Shown one piece after another: positions 49,388 through 58,039 of a stretch of 64,000 bases of DNA. The stretch covers positions 1-64,000 of the forward strand of contig NZ_QOLA01000012.1 in assembly GCF_003324565.1 (NCBI RefSeq). The letters run 5' to 3'. Position 1 is the stretch's first letter. Every line of letters begins with the position of its first letter. This stretch comes from Streptomyces sp. SDr-06. Its GTDB lineage: Bacteria; Actinomycetota; Actinomycetes; Streptomycetales; Streptomycetaceae. A program made the translations under genes and the position numbers. Below the pieces are notes generated by a model, which was not told the DNA's origin, ran no database searches, and worked only from the letters and a program-made list of their open reading frames with translations.

Positions 49388-50839
49388 TCAGGCCCCTGGG
49401 GACTTCGAGGGGCGCAGGCCCGCTTCGGGAGGGGGCACGGCGGGGAACGGGCCGCCCGCGGGCGCCCGCACCGGCCGGGGTGGAGGCACGTTTCCGCGCG
49501 CCGCCGTGGATGCCGGTTCGTCCGCGGTGACCTCCACGTGCCACCCGTACCGGCCCAGCGCCCGCACCAGGCCCCCGACCATCCGCGGATCGAACTGCGC
49601 GCCCGCGCAGCGCTCCAGTTCGGCGACGGCGGCCGCGACGGGCCGGGCCCGCCGGTAGGAGCGGGTGGACGTCATCGCGTCGAACGCGTCGGCCACCGCC
49701 ACCACCCGCGCGGCCTCGGGGATCTGGCCGCCCGCGAGCCCGTAGGGGTAGCCGCTGCCGTCGAGCCGCTCGTGGTGGTGCAGGATCGCGGAGCGGGCCT
49801 CGCCGAGGAAGCCGATGCCGCGCACCATCTCGTGGCCGTACTCGGGGTGCAGTTCGATCACCGCGCGCTCCTCGGGGGTGAGCGGTCCGTCCTTGCGGAG
49901 CACCCGGGTGGGCACCCCGAGCTTCCCGACGTCGTGCAGGATCCCGGCGAACCGGATGACCTCCAGCCGCCCCTCCGCCATGCCGAGTTCGCGCGCGATC
50001 ATCTCCGAGGCCCGGCCGACCCGCTCGCTGTGGCCGCGGGTGTAGCGGTCCTTGATGTCGACGGCCTGGACGAGGGCGCGGATGGTGGCCTGGTGGGCGG
50101 CGCGCTCGCGGTGGTACTGGGCGAAGACCCAGCACGAGATGTACATGGGCAGCAGGACGAAGAGCGCGGCCGGCGGCCCGAACCGGCTGCGCCACAGCAC
50201 GGCCATCATCAGGCCCGCGAGCCCGTGCACGCAGTGCGGGGCGAGTGAGCGCAGCAGCAGCCCGCGCCAGGCCGTGCGGGCCGGGCGGCGCTCGGCGGTG
50301 GCGAGGATGAGGCCGTCGAGCGCGGTCAGCACCAGGCAGAAGACCAGGGCCGCGGCCCCGGCGGGCAGCAGGGCGTACGGGAAGTCGGGGGCGGCGGCGG
50401 TCCCGCGCCCGCCCAACGCGTCGCGCCCGCCCAGCAGTTGGTGCGCGCAGGCCGCCGCCGAGGTCGCGAGGGCCAGCTGGGCGGCCCGCCATGCCCGGCG
50501 CACCCGGCGCGGCTGTTCCTCGACGTACGCGAGCAGCGCGCCCGGCACCGCGACGAGGGCCGCGGCGGCGGGCGGGAGCAGGAAGGCGGCGGCGAGCAGC
50601 ACCGGGAAGAAGGAGCCGGAGGCGATCGGCACGCTCACCCGGCCGGCCAGCACCGGGCAGCGCGGCGGCCACTCGCACAACGCGTACAGGCCCGCCAGGA
50701 GCGACACGGCCGCCCAGGGCACGCCCGGCCGCAGCACGGGCAGGACGCACGCGCCCGCGCTCGCCACGGCGCCCAGGACGGCGATGCGCGCCCCCGCCGG
50801 AACGTCCCGCAGCCCCCTCGGCTCCGCCATGGCCCCCAC
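49388..50839 (-). CDS. Membrane HD-GYP phosphodiesterase
   Basis: A 483-residue protein with seven or so membrane helices (residues 20-240) and a C-terminal HD-GYP domain. All core motifs are present: TRGHSERVG, FAGILHDVGKLGVP, LHPEYGHEMVRG, LHHHERLDGSGYPYGL (GYP) and DAFDAMTSTRSYR. Such enzymes hydrolyse cyclic di-GMP, a key developmental signal in streptomycetes. The tail after residue 420 is Pro-rich and probably disordered. The first ATG is at 50839, with a second at 50830 (MAEPRGL). It is the first gene of a two-gene operon with the degenerate HD protein. Confidence 0.88.
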   Translation of the reverse strand: MGAMAEPRGLRDVPAGARIAVLGAVASAGACVLPVLRPGVPWAAVSLLAGLYALCEWPPRCPVLAGRVSVPIASGSFFPVLLAAAFLLPPAAAALVAVPGALLAYVEEQPRRVRRAWRAAQLALATSAAACAHQLLGGRDALGGRGTAAAPDFPYALLPAGAAALVFCLVLTALDGLILATAERRPARTAWRGLLLRSLAPHCVHGLAGLMMAVLWRSRFGPPAALFVLLPMYISCWVFAQYHRERAAHQATIRALVQAVDIKDRYTRGHSERVGRASEMIARELGMAEGRLEVIRFAGILHDVGKLGVPTRVLRKDGPLTPEERAVIELHPEYGHEMVRGIGFLGEARSAILHHHERLDGSGYPYGLAGGQIPEAARVVAVADAFDAMTSTRSYRRARPVAAAVAELERCAGAQFDPRMVGGLVRALGRYGWHVEVTADEPASTAARGNVPPPRPVRAPAGGPFPAVPPPEAGLRPSKSPGA

Positions 50840-50995
50840 CTCCCCATCCGCCCGGGCAGCCCATTGCGTACAGCTTCGGGAGGATAGGCCCGTGCGCGGC
50901 GGCGGTCAGGCGCATCGTCGGAATAGGGGGTTTCGAGCCACCCGGATTAGCACCTTCGGGTGACGTGGGGCGCCCCCTGGGGTCGCGGACACGGC

Positions 50996-51028
50996 AGAGC
51001 GGCCACGACAGGTCGTCGTGGCCGCTCT
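50996..51028. terminator. Terminator downstream of rsrA
   Basis: AGAGCGGCCACGAC (50996-51009) is perfectly complementary to 51015-51028 around AGGTC, 84 bp after the rsrA stop. The rest of the 50840-51111 gap shows no gene. Confidence 0.8.
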
Positions 51029-51111
51029 CAACCGCCCTGCCGCGGGCGGCAGTTCACCGTCTCAGATCATCCGCGCCGGATCGCCCGCGTCACAGCGGCG
51101 GGCCGTCCCGG

Positions 51112-51426
51112 TCACTCGGGGCGGAGCGTCGGCACCTCTCCGGTGACGACGTCCTGTTCGGGCACGGCCTGGCCGGAGCGGATGAGGTCGATGCGCCCCA
51201 TCACCTTGGAGCGCAGGTCGCTCGGCACGTCGTCCGAGCCGCAGCAGCGCTTCACCAGCTTCTTCACGGCCTGCTCCAGCCCGTACTTCTCCAGGCACGG
51301 CGAGCACTCCTCGAAGTGCACCTCGAACTTGTCGCAGTCCGTGGGGGGCATCTCGTGGTCGAGGAACTCGTAGAGATGGTCCAGGACCTCAGAGCAGTCC
51401 GTCTCGTGCGGCTCTCCGCAGCTCAT
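51112..51426 (-). CDS. rsrA: Redox-sensitive zinc anti-sigma factor RsrA
   Basis: A 104-residue ZAS-family protein that holds SigR under reducing conditions and releases it when its thiols form a disulphide. Zinc and redox ligands Cys11, His37, Cys41 and Cys44 (FEVHFEECSPCLEKYG) are at the same positions as in S. coelicolor RsrA. The KRCCGSDDVPSDLRSKVMGRIDLIR region is the conserved C-terminal helix. The ATG overlaps the sigR stop by 4 bp (ATGA), keeping sigma and anti-sigma in balance. Confidence 0.96.
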   Translation of the reverse strand: MSCGEPHETDCSEVLDHLYEFLDHEMPPTDCDKFEVHFEECSPCLEKYGLEQAVKKLVKRCCGSDDVPSDLRSKVMGRIDLIRSGQAVPEQDVVTGEVPTLRPE

Positions 51427-52067
51427 GAGCCCGAGCCTTTCGCTTCGTCCGACTCGCCTGCGCCGGCCGGGACGAGCCCGCGGTCACGGGCGTAGTCCTC
51501 CAGCATTCCGCGCAGTTGGCGGCGGCCCCGGTGCAACCGGGACATCACTGTACCGATGGGTGTACCCATGATGTCCGCGATCTCCTTGTACGCAAAGCCC
51601 TCTACGTCCGCGAGATACACGGCGATGCGGAACTCTTCCGGAATGGCCTGGAGGGCCGCCTTCACGTCCGAGTCCGGCAGGTGGTCGAGCGCCTGCGACT
51701 CGGCGGAGCGCAGACCCGTCGACATGTGCGACTCGGCCCGCGCCAGCTGCCAGTCCTCGATCTCCTCGGCGGCGCTGCGCTGGGGTTCGCGCTGCTTCTT
51801 CCGGTAGGAGTTGATGAAGGTGTTGGTGAGAATCCGGTAGAGCCAAGCCTTCAGGTTGGTGCCCTCGCGGAACTGGTGGAAGGACCCGTACGCCTTGGCG
51901 TACGTCTCCTGGACCAGGTCCTCGGCGTCGGCCGGATTGCGCGTCATGCGCAGGGCGGCCGAGTACATCTGGTCGAGGTAGCCGAGGGCATCCCGCTCGA
52001 AGCGCGCGTTGCGCTCGGCGGTGGTCTCTTCCACGTGGCCGTCGTCGGTCCCTGTGACCGGACCCAC
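51423..52067 (-). CDS. sigR: Thiol-stress ECF sigma factor SigR
   Basis: Group 4 sigma factor for disulphide stress, proteasome and thioredoxin genes. The 214-residue form begins at GTG 52067 (GPVTGTDDGH), with GAGGAG just upstream. Region 2 is MYSAALRMTRNPADAEDLVQETYAKAY with FREGTNLKAWLYRILTN; region 4 is DVEGFAYKEIADIMGTPIGTVMSRLHRGRRQLR. The frame continues to an ATG at 52232, 55 codons upstream, behind a SigR-type promoter. This corresponds exactly to the longer, unstable SigR-prime form described in S. coelicolor. Confidence 0.96.
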   Translation of the reverse strand: MGPVTGTDDGHVEETTAERNARFERDALGYLDQMYSAALRMTRNPADAEDLVQETYAKAYGSFHQFREGTNLKAWLYRILTNTFINSYRKKQREPQRSAAEEIEDWQLARAESHMSTGLRSAESQALDHLPDSDVKAALQAIPEEFRIAVYLADVEGFAYKEIADIMGTPIGTVMSRLHRGRRQLRGMLEDYARDRGLVPAGAGESDEAKGSGS

Positions 52068-52283
52068 CTCCTCGAACGGTGTGCTGAGCCCGAATGCGGA
52101 CCCACTCGAATCGGAGGATAGACGACGATCCACTCCGCCCGCCGCTCGAATAGGAGCCGTCCTGGCCGCGGAAAGCACCGTCCACTCCAGGTCAGCGGCG
52201 GCCTCGCGGCTCGGGCAGATGGTCGAACCCATGCGACGGACTCCCTCTCCACATCTGGTCTGCGTACGCCTTACGTCGGCCAT

Positions 52284-52309
52284 AACAGCGGCCCCGCGGC
52301 GCGCATTCC
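52284..52309 (-). promoter_or_regulatory. SigR-dependent promoter of sigR (SigR-prime form)
   Basis: On the minus strand GGAAT (52309-52305), an 18-bp spacer and GTT (52286-52284) give a perfect match to the SigR consensus. It lies about 50 bp upstream of the ATG at 52232, which has GAGAGGGAG before it. It would drive the positive feedback loop and the 269-residue isoform. Confidence 0.85.
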
Positions 52310-52324
52310 CGGCGTCGGGGCCCC

Positions 52325-52960
52325 TCAGACGGAAAGCGCGCCGAGCCAGGTGCCGACCGCCGCGGTGATCACCTCCACCGCCTCCTCCTGGCCGAGCGGG
52401 GCGCGCTTGGGCACCGCGAACCCGTGGTCGGCGAAGGGCACTTCCACCAGCTCGTACGCCCCTTCGGGGAACTCGGCGGGCTTCCCGAAGGGGTCGGCGC
52501 CGCCCTGCACCACGAGGGTGGGCGCGCCCGCCCCCAGCAGCTCCGCCGCCCGGGACTTCTCCGGCCTGCCCGGCGGGTGCAGCGGGAAGCTCAGGGCGAG
52601 GACCGCGGCCGCGCCCAGCTCCGCCGCGGTGCGGCAGGCCACCCGCGCCCCGGCGCTGCGGCCGCCCGCGACGACGGGCAGCCCCTTCTTCGCCACCGCC
52701 GGCCACAGGTCGCGCCAGCCGGTGTCCAGCGTCTTCGGCGCCGGGGCCACCTTCTTGCCCGCCACCCGCCAGGGCTGCTCCACCAGGGCCACGCTCACCC
52801 CGAGCGGTGGCAGGGCGCCGGCCAGCGCCCGCAGGTCGCGGGCCTCGATGCCGCCGCCAGCGCCGTGGCTCACGGCCAGCACGCAGCGGGCCTTCCTCGC
52901 GGGGTGCCAGGTGATGCGCGCCGCACCGGCGCCGGTCTCGACGATCTCGCTCTCGGTCAC
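52325..52960 (-). CDS. Alpha/beta-hydrolase family protein (KANL3/Tex30-like)
   Basis: A 211-residue soluble hydrolase-fold protein. VLAVSHGAGGG is the oxyanion-hole strand, VVAGGRSAGARVACRTA contains the nucleophile elbow (G-x-S-x-G), PTLVVQGGADPFGKP provides the acidic residue, and VPFADHGFAVPKR the catalytic His. The triad is complete, so it is probably an active esterase or thioesterase, but the substrate is unknown. ATG 52960 starts MTESEIVETG. It is divergent from nothing close; sigR lies downstream on the same strand with its own promoter. Confidence 0.85.
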   Translation of the reverse strand: MTESEIVETGAGAARITWHPARKARCVLAVSHGAGGGIEARDLRALAGALPPLGVSVALVEQPWRVAGKKVAPAPKTLDTGWRDLWPAVAKKGLPVVAGGRSAGARVACRTAAELGAAAVLALSFPLHPPGRPEKSRAAELLGAGAPTLVVQGGADPFGKPAEFPEGAYELVEVPFADHGFAVPKRAPLGQEEAVEVITAAVGTWLGALSV

Positions 52961-53006
52961 GGGGCCATCCTGCCGCCGGTCCGCCCGGAGCGGCGCACCA
53001 GACAGG

Positions 53007-53822
53007 TCAGAACAGGGTGCCCTCCTCGGGGCCCTCCAGTTCCTTGAGGAGCTCGGGGCCGTTGTTGCGCACGTTGCTGACGGCGGTCGACACCGGGTAG
53101 GCCCGCATCAGGCCGCCCGGCGGCGGCGCCAGCAGGCCGCGCAGCGACTCGGGGTCCGTGTGGGACGGGTCGAGCCAGGCGCCCCACTTCTGCGGCGTCA
53201 GCATCAGCGGCATCCGGGGGTGGATCTCGGCGAGCGAGCCGGGCCCCTCGGCCGGGGCCACGCCCAGCGGACCCGTCTCGGCCTCGGTGGTGATCACCGA
53301 GCAGGTCACCCACCAGGCCGAGGGGTGGTCGTCGGGCAGCGTACGGTCGCGCCAGAACTCGTAGAGCCCGGCCATCGCGAAGACCGAGCCGTCCGCGGGG
53401 GTCACGAAGTACGGCTGCTTGCGCGGCCGCTTCTTCTTCCCCTCGACCTCCAGCTCGCGCTCGGCCACGCCGGTGACCCATTCGTAGTAGCCGTCCGCCG
53501 GGATGATGCAGCGGCGGGCGGCGAAGGCCTTCTTGAACGACGGCTTCTCGTGGATCGTCTCGGCCCGCGCGTTGATCATCCGGGCCGCACCCTCGGGCGA
53601 TTTCGCCCAGGAGGGGACGAGCCCCCACTTCAACTTGCGCAGCTGCCGAACCGGGCGGGGGGACTCGGCGTCTTTAAGGGGGCGCTCCAGGACGACGTAG
53701 ACCTCCTTGGTCGGGGCCACGTTGAAATCGGGCTCCAGGGCCTCGGCCGGATCCCACTTCTGTACCTCAAAGACTCCTGCGAGATCCTCGGGCCTGCGAC
53801 TCGCTGCATACCGTCCGCACAT
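53007..53822 (-). CDS. SRAP/HMCES-family protein (YedK-like)
   Basis: A 271-residue SOS-response-associated peptidase. It shields abasic sites in single-stranded DNA by forming a covalent bond through Cys2 (MCGRYAAS, exposed after Met removal). FNVAPTKEVYVV, WGLVPSWAKSPEGAARMINARAET (Asn), CIIPADGYYEW (Glu) and EIHPRMPLML (His) complete the active site. The ATG at 53822 is fixed by the need for Cys2; longer frames are wrong. It is divergent from the M50-type membrane protease gene across 50 bp. Confidence 0.95.
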   Translation of the reverse strand: MCGRYAASRRPEDLAGVFEVQKWDPAEALEPDFNVAPTKEVYVVLERPLKDAESPRPVRQLRKLKWGLVPSWAKSPEGAARMINARAETIHEKPSFKKAFAARRCIIPADGYYEWVTGVAERELEVEGKKKRPRKQPYFVTPADGSVFAMAGLYEFWRDRTLPDDHPSAWWVTCSVITTEAETGPLGVAPAEGPGSLAEIHPRMPLMLTPQKWGAWLDPSHTDPESLRGLLAPPPGGLMRAYPVSTAVSNVRNNGPELLKELEGPEEGTLF

Positions 53823-53872
53823 GGGTGCCACACTGCCACGGCGCCCGTACCCGATGAGGAGCCGTCCCAGAA

Positions 53873-54574
53873 ATGTCCGCGCTGCAAGACCTCCAGCTCT
53901 TCGGCACCCAGAGCCCACCGGCCCCGTGGCTGGTCGTCGCGACGGGCATAGCCGCGCTCGCCGCCGTCGTCCCGCACAGCCTGTGGCGGCTGTCCCGCAA
54001 CGCCATCACCATCGCCCACGAGGGCGGCCACGGCCTGGTGGCGCTGCTCACCGGCCGCCGCCTCGACGGCATCCGGCTGCACTCCGACACCAGCGGCCTC
54101 ACCGTGAGCCGCGGCAAGCCGCACGGCCCCGGCATGATCCTCACGGCCGCGGCCGGGTACACCGCTCCCCCGCTCCTCGGGCTCGGCGGCGCCTGGCTGC
54201 TCGCCGCCCACCACGTCACCCTCCTCCTCTGGCTGGCGACGGCCCTGCTCCTCGCCATGCTGGTGATGATCCGCAACGCGTACGGCGTCCTCACCGTCGT
54301 GGTGACCGGCGCGGCCTTCCTGCTCATCTCCTGGCTGACCGACCCCGACGTCCAGTCGGCCTTCGCCTACACGGCCGTGTGGTTCCTGCTGCTCGGCGGC
54401 GTGCGCCCGGCCTTCGAGCTCCAGCGCAAGCGCCGTCGGTACAACGACGGGGACTCCGACGCCGACCAGCTCGCCCGGCTCACCCACGTACCACCGGCGC
54501 TCTGGCTCTTCCTCTTCCACGCCGTTTCTGTCTGTTCACTGATCGGCGGCGGCCGCTGGCTGCTCGGTCTCTAG
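53873..54574 (+). CDS. M50B-type membrane metallopeptidase-like protein
   Basis: A 233-residue membrane protein with five or six helices. NAITIAHEGGHGLVALLTGRR carries the zinc motif HEGGH (His49, Glu50, His53), as in peptidase M50 family members. A second M50 motif (NxxPxxxxDG) is not obvious, so the third ligand is unclear. The cytosolic loop FELQRKRRRYNDGDSDADQLARL precedes the last helix. The start at 53873 matches MSALQDLQLFG of homologues. It lies directly before aroA (26 bp) and may share its transcript. Confidence 0.85.
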   Translation: MSALQDLQLFGTQSPPAPWLVVATGIAALAAVVPHSLWRLSRNAITIAHEGGHGLVALLTGRRLDGIRLHSDTSGLTVSRGKPHGPGMILTAAAGYTAPPLLGLGGAWLLAAHHVTLLLWLATALLLAMLVMIRNAYGVLTVVVTGAAFLLISWLTDPDVQSAFAYTAVWFLLLGGVRPAFELQRKRRRYNDGDSDADQLARLTHVPPALWLFLFHAVSVCSLIGGGRWLLGL

Positions 54575-54600
54575 CGGACGGCCCCACTAAAGTGAGGACC

Positions 54601-55926
54601 ATGACCGAAACGCCCGTGCACCCCGCCCTCTGGCCCGCCCCCCTCGCGAGCAAAACCGTCGACGCGACGGTCACCGTGCCCGGATCGAAATCGGTCACCA
54701 ACCGCGGGCTCGTCCTGGCCGCGCTGGCCGCCGAGCCCGGCTGGCTGCGCCGCCCCCTGCGCTCCCGCGACACCCTGCTCATGGCCGAGGCGCTGCGCAC
54801 CCTGGGCGTCGGCATCGAGGAGGGCGTGGGCCCCGACGGATCGGGCGAGGCCTGGCGCGTGATCCCGGCCGGCCTGCACGGCCCGGCCACCGTCGACGTC
54901 GGCAACGCCGGCACCGTCATGCGCTTCCTGCCGCCGGTCGCGGCCCTCGCCGACGGCCCGGTCCGCTTCGACGGCGACCCGCGCTCCTACGAGCGCCCGC
55001 TCGGCGGCGTGATCAACGGCCTGCGCGCGCTCGGCGCCCGCATCGACGACGACAACCGCGGCGCGCTCCCGATGACCGTGCACGGCGCCGGCGCCCTGGA
55101 AGGCGGCCGGGTGGAGATCGACGCCTCCTCCAGCTCCCAGTTCGTCTCGGCCCTGCTGCTCTCCGCGCCCCGCTTCAACCAGGGCGTCGAGGTGCGTCAC
55201 GTGGGCGGCCGGCTGCCCTCCCTGCCGCACATCCGGATGACGGTCGACATGCTGCGCTGCGTGGGCGCCCAGGTCGACGAGCCGGAGACGGGCGGCGAGC
55301 CGAACGTGTGGCGCGTCTCGCACTCCGCGCTGCTCGGCCGCGACCTGACCGTCGAGCCCGACCTCTCCAACGCGCAGCCGTTCCTGGCCGCCGCCCTGGT
55401 CACGGGCGGCACGGTCGTCATTCCCGACTGGCCGGTGCGCACCACCCAGCCCGGCGACCAGCTGCGCCAGATCTTCACGGAGATGGGCGGCACCTGCCAA
55501 CTCGCCGACCGCGGCCTCGTGTTCACCGGTTCCGGTCGCATCCACGGCATCGACGTGGACCTGAGCGAGGTGGGCGAGCTGACCCCCGGCATCGCGGCCG
55601 TCGCGGCGCTCGCCGACTCGCCGTCCACGCTGCGCGGCGTCGCCCACCTGCGGCTGCACGAGACGGACCGGCTGGCCGCGCTCACCAAGGAGATCAACGA
55701 GCTCGGCGGCGACGTGACCGAGACCGCGGACGGTCTGCACATCCGGCCGCGCCCGCTGCACGGCGGGATCTTCCACACCTACGACGACCACCGGATGGCC
55801 ACCGCGGGCGCGATCATCGGCCTCGCCGTCGAGGGCGTGCGGATCGAGAACGTGGCGACCACCGCCAAGACGCTGCCCGACTTCCCGGACATGTGGCGTT
55901 CGATGCTGGCAGGGTCCGGAAGCTGA
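54601..55926 (+). CDS. aroA: 5-enolpyruvylshikimate-3-phosphate synthase
   Basis: Transfers enolpyruvate from PEP to shikimate-3-phosphate in the aromatic pathway. The 441 residues are full length. VTVPGSKSVTNRGLVLAAL (shikimate/PEP lysine), VDVGNAGTVMRFLPP, DGDPRSYERPLGGVI and LRLHETDRLAALTKEI are all present. The Gly-x-Ala-x-Thr loop reads GNAGTVMR, as in class I-like actinobacterial enzymes. GTGAGGACC precedes the ATG at 54601. It lies upstream of rsgA with only 15 bp between, so they are cotranscribed. Confidence 0.96.
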   Translation: MTETPVHPALWPAPLASKTVDATVTVPGSKSVTNRGLVLAALAAEPGWLRRPLRSRDTLLMAEALRTLGVGIEEGVGPDGSGEAWRVIPAGLHGPATVDVGNAGTVMRFLPPVAALADGPVRFDGDPRSYERPLGGVINGLRALGARIDDDNRGALPMTVHGAGALEGGRVEIDASSSSQFVSALLLSAPRFNQGVEVRHVGGRLPSLPHIRMTVDMLRCVGAQVDEPETGGEPNVWRVSHSALLGRDLTVEPDLSNAQPFLAAALVTGGTVVIPDWPVRTTQPGDQLRQIFTEMGGTCQLADRGLVFTGSGRIHGIDVDLSEVGELTPGIAAVAALADSPSTLRGVAHLRLHETDRLAALTKEINELGGDVTETADGLHIRPRPLHGGIFHTYDDHRMATAGAIIGLAVEGVRIENVATTAKTLPDFPDMWRSMLAGSGS

Positions 55927-55941
55927 GCGGGACCTAGGATC

Positions 55942-56955
55942 ATGCGCCGCTACGGCAAGAACCCGGACGAGGACGACATCCGCGTCCGCCCCAACCCCAA
56001 GGGCAACCGCCCCCGCACCAGCATCCGCCCCAAGCACGAGGACGCCGCCGAAGGCATGGTCCTCACCGTCGACCGCGGGCGGCTGACCTGCCTGGTCGAC
56101 GACCGCAGGATCACCGCGATGAAGGCCCGCGAGCTGGGCCGCAAGGCGGCCGTGGTGGGCGACCGGGTGGACATCGTGGGCGACCTGTCCGGCAAGAAGG
56201 ACACGCTCGCCCGGATCGTACGGATCGGCAAGCGCACCTCGGTGCTGCGGCGCACGGCCGACGACGACGACCCGTACGAGCGCGTGGTCGTCGCCAACGC
56301 CGACCAGCTCGCCATCGTCACCGCGCTCGCCGACCCCGAGCCCCGGCCCCGCCTCATCGACCGCTGCCTGGTGGCGGCGTACGACGGCGGCCTGGAGCCG
56401 CTCCTGGTCCTGACCAAGTCGGACCTGGCCCCGGCCGACGAACTCCTGGAGATGTACGGCGCGTTGGGCGTCCCGTACGTGGTCACCTCGCGCGAGGAGC
56501 TGTACGAGGGCGACGCGGCGGACCGGGTGCGCGAGCAACTGCACGGCCGGGTCACCGCGTTCGTCGGCCACTCCGGCGTCGGCAAGACGACCCTGGTCAA
56601 CGCGCTGGTCCCGGAGGCGCAGCGGCGCGTCACCGGCCATGTCAACGCGGTCACCGGGCGCGGCCGCCACACCACCACCTCGGCGCTGGCGCTGCCGCTG
56701 GACAGCGCGGACGGCGGCTGGGTCATCGACACTCCCGGCGTACGGTCCTTCGGCCTCCACCACGTGGATCCCTCGCGGGTGATCCTGGCCTTCCCCGATC
56801 TCGTGCCCGGCACCGAGAACTGTCCGCGCGCGTGCAGCCACGACGAGGCCGAGTGCGCGCTCGACCAGTGGGTGGCGGACGGTCACGCCGATCCCGCGCG
56901 GCTCTACTCGTTGCGCCGACTGCTGGCGACGCGGGAGCGACGCGAGGGCGACTGA
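55942..56955 (+). CDS. rsgA: Ribosome small-subunit-dependent GTPase A
   Basis: Circularly permuted GTPase acting late in 30S ribosome assembly. The 337 residues contain an OB fold (~35-110), then the permuted G motifs: TKSDL (G4), GHSGVGKTTLVNAL (G1), TTT in RGRHTTTSAL (G2) and DTPGVRSFGL (G3). A C-terminal zinc finger follows (ENCPRACSHDEAECAL). The first ~30 residues are basic (RRYGKNPDEDDIRVRPNPKG), as usual. It is cotranscribed with aroA. Confidence 0.95.
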   Translation: MRRYGKNPDEDDIRVRPNPKGNRPRTSIRPKHEDAAEGMVLTVDRGRLTCLVDDRRITAMKARELGRKAAVVGDRVDIVGDLSGKKDTLARIVRIGKRTSVLRRTADDDDPYERVVVANADQLAIVTALADPEPRPRLIDRCLVAAYDGGLEPLLVLTKSDLAPADELLEMYGALGVPYVVTSREELYEGDAADRVREQLHGRVTAFVGHSGVGKTTLVNALVPEAQRRVTGHVNAVTGRGRHTTTSALALPLDSADGGWVIDTPGVRSFGLHHVDPSRVILAFPDLVPGTENCPRACSHDEAECALDQWVADGHADPARLYSLRRLLATRERREGD

Positions 56956-57006
56956 CCTGTTTCCAGGGGCGTGTGCATGCCCTCCGTTGCATAATCGCAC
57001 CAAGTG

Positions 57007-57022
57007 TTGACCATGCAGTCAG
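57007..57022. promoter_or_regulatory. Candidate TetR operator before the SMR gene
   Basis: TTGAC and GTCAG face each other around CATGCA. A related TTGAC...GTCAA pair (58089-58113) lies upstream of the TetR gene. The regulator assignment is inference from proximity. Confidence 0.35.
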
Positions 57023-57053
57023 CGACGACGATGCGTTGTGGGAGGCCCTGGAC

Positions 57054-57377
57054 ATGGCGTGGCTGCTGGTCGTGGTGGCGGGAATCCTCGAAACGGGCTT
57101 CGCCGTCTGCCTGAAGCTGTCGCACGGTTTCACCCGCCTCTGGCCGACGATCGCCTTCGCCGCGTTCGCGCTCGGCTCGTTCGGCCTCCTGACGCTGTCC
57201 CTGAAGAAGCTGGACGTCGGTCCGGCGTACGCGGTGTGGACGGGTATCGGGGCGGCCGGCACGGCGATCTACGGCATGGTCTTCCTCGGCGACGTGGTCT
57301 CCACGCTCAAGCTGGTGTCGATCTCCCTGGTGATCGTGGGCGTGATCGGCCTGCAGATCTCGGGCTCGGCCCACTGA
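57054..57377 (+). CDS. Small multidrug resistance (SMR) family efflux protein
   Basis: A 107-residue, four-helix SMR protein. WLLVVVAGILETGFAVCLKLSHG contains the essential membrane Glu (Glu13 position, here in GILETGF), and YAVWTGIGAAGTAIYGMVFLGD is the family signature. The sequence resembles the SugE/Gdx (guanidinium) branch as much as the EmrE branch; I saw no guanidine riboswitch upstream. The ATG at 57054 has GGGAGG about 8 nt before it. It is convergent with a TetR-family gene that probably regulates it. Confidence 0.92.
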   Translation: MAWLLVVVAGILETGFAVCLKLSHGFTRLWPTIAFAAFALGSFGLLTLSLKKLDVGPAYAVWTGIGAAGTAIYGMVFLGDVVSTLKLVSISLVIVGVIGLQISGSAH

Positions 57378-57421
57378 CCCACGCCCGTCGGCCCGTTGAG
57401 GGAACGTCACATCACGGGCGG

Positions 57422-58039
57422 TCAGCCCACCGCCCGCACCGGCAGCCGGGCGAGCACCGCGCGGATGTATCCGGCGTGCCCCTCGGGCCGCCCGGGCGGG
57501 GCCACGACGCAGGACAGGCCGAGCCGCACCGCCGTCTCGCAGAACCGGCCGAGCTCGACCGGGTCCGCGCCCGGCACCTCCCTCTCCAGCGCGGCGAGCG
57601 CCCGGTCCCGTACCGCGGCCACGAGTTCGGCGGGGCCCGGCACCCCGGCGTCGGCGCGCCGCTGGGCGGGCACCGCGGACACGGCGGCGGTGGTACGCAC
57701 CGAGGGCGCCGGAAGGCGTTCGCCCCAGCAGCCCGTGAGCAGGGCCCGCACCAGGGCGCTGGAGCGGGCCGAGCCGACCGTCCACTCGGCGACGTGGACC
57801 AGGCGGTCGGCGGGGGCGGCGTGTTCGGCGAGCGCTCTGTCGACGCCGCGCAGATAAACATCGGCTTCCCGGCGCACGAGCGCGCGGGCCAGACCGTCTT
57901 TGCTTCCGAACTCGTTGTAGAGGGTCTGCCGCGAGACTCCGGCCGCGGACGCCACGTCCACCATCCGGACTCCCGACCAGGGCAGCCCCGCGAGCGCCGA
58001 GACAGCGGCGTCCAGCAAGGATTCCCGCGCTGTGGGCAT
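57422..58039 (-). CDS. TetR-family transcriptional regulator
   Basis: A 205-residue repressor. The N-terminal HTH runs from RESLLDAAVSALAGLPWSGVRMVDVASAAGVSRQTLYNEFGSKDGL (residues 4-50). The C-terminal ligand domain is helical, with GLSCVVAPPGRPEGHAGYIR near the end. The ATG at 58039 begins MPTARESLL. It is convergent with the SMR efflux gene, and TTGAC/GTCAA half-sites lie before both genes, so it most likely represses the efflux gene and itself. It is also divergent from hisN (156 bp). Confidence 0.9.
   Translation of the reverse strand: MPTARESLLDAAVSALAGLPWSGVRMVDVASAAGVSRQTLYNEFGSKDGLARALVRREADVYLRGVDRALAEHAAPADRLVHVAEWTVGSARSSALVRALLTGCWGERLPAPSVRTTAAVSAVPAQRRADAGVPGPAELVAAVRDRALAALEREVPGADPVELGRFCETAVRLGLSCVVAPPGRPEGHAGYIRAVLARLPVRAVG

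Noticed and set aside
51062..51307. An 81-codon frame overlapping rsrA
   Set aside because: It is a same-strand out-of-frame shadow of rsrA running past its stop. rsrA has all zinc ligands.
57378..57421. Guanidine riboswitch for the SMR gene
   Set aside because: I looked for tandem ACGG/ACGR-loop hairpins near the SMR gene and saw none on either side.
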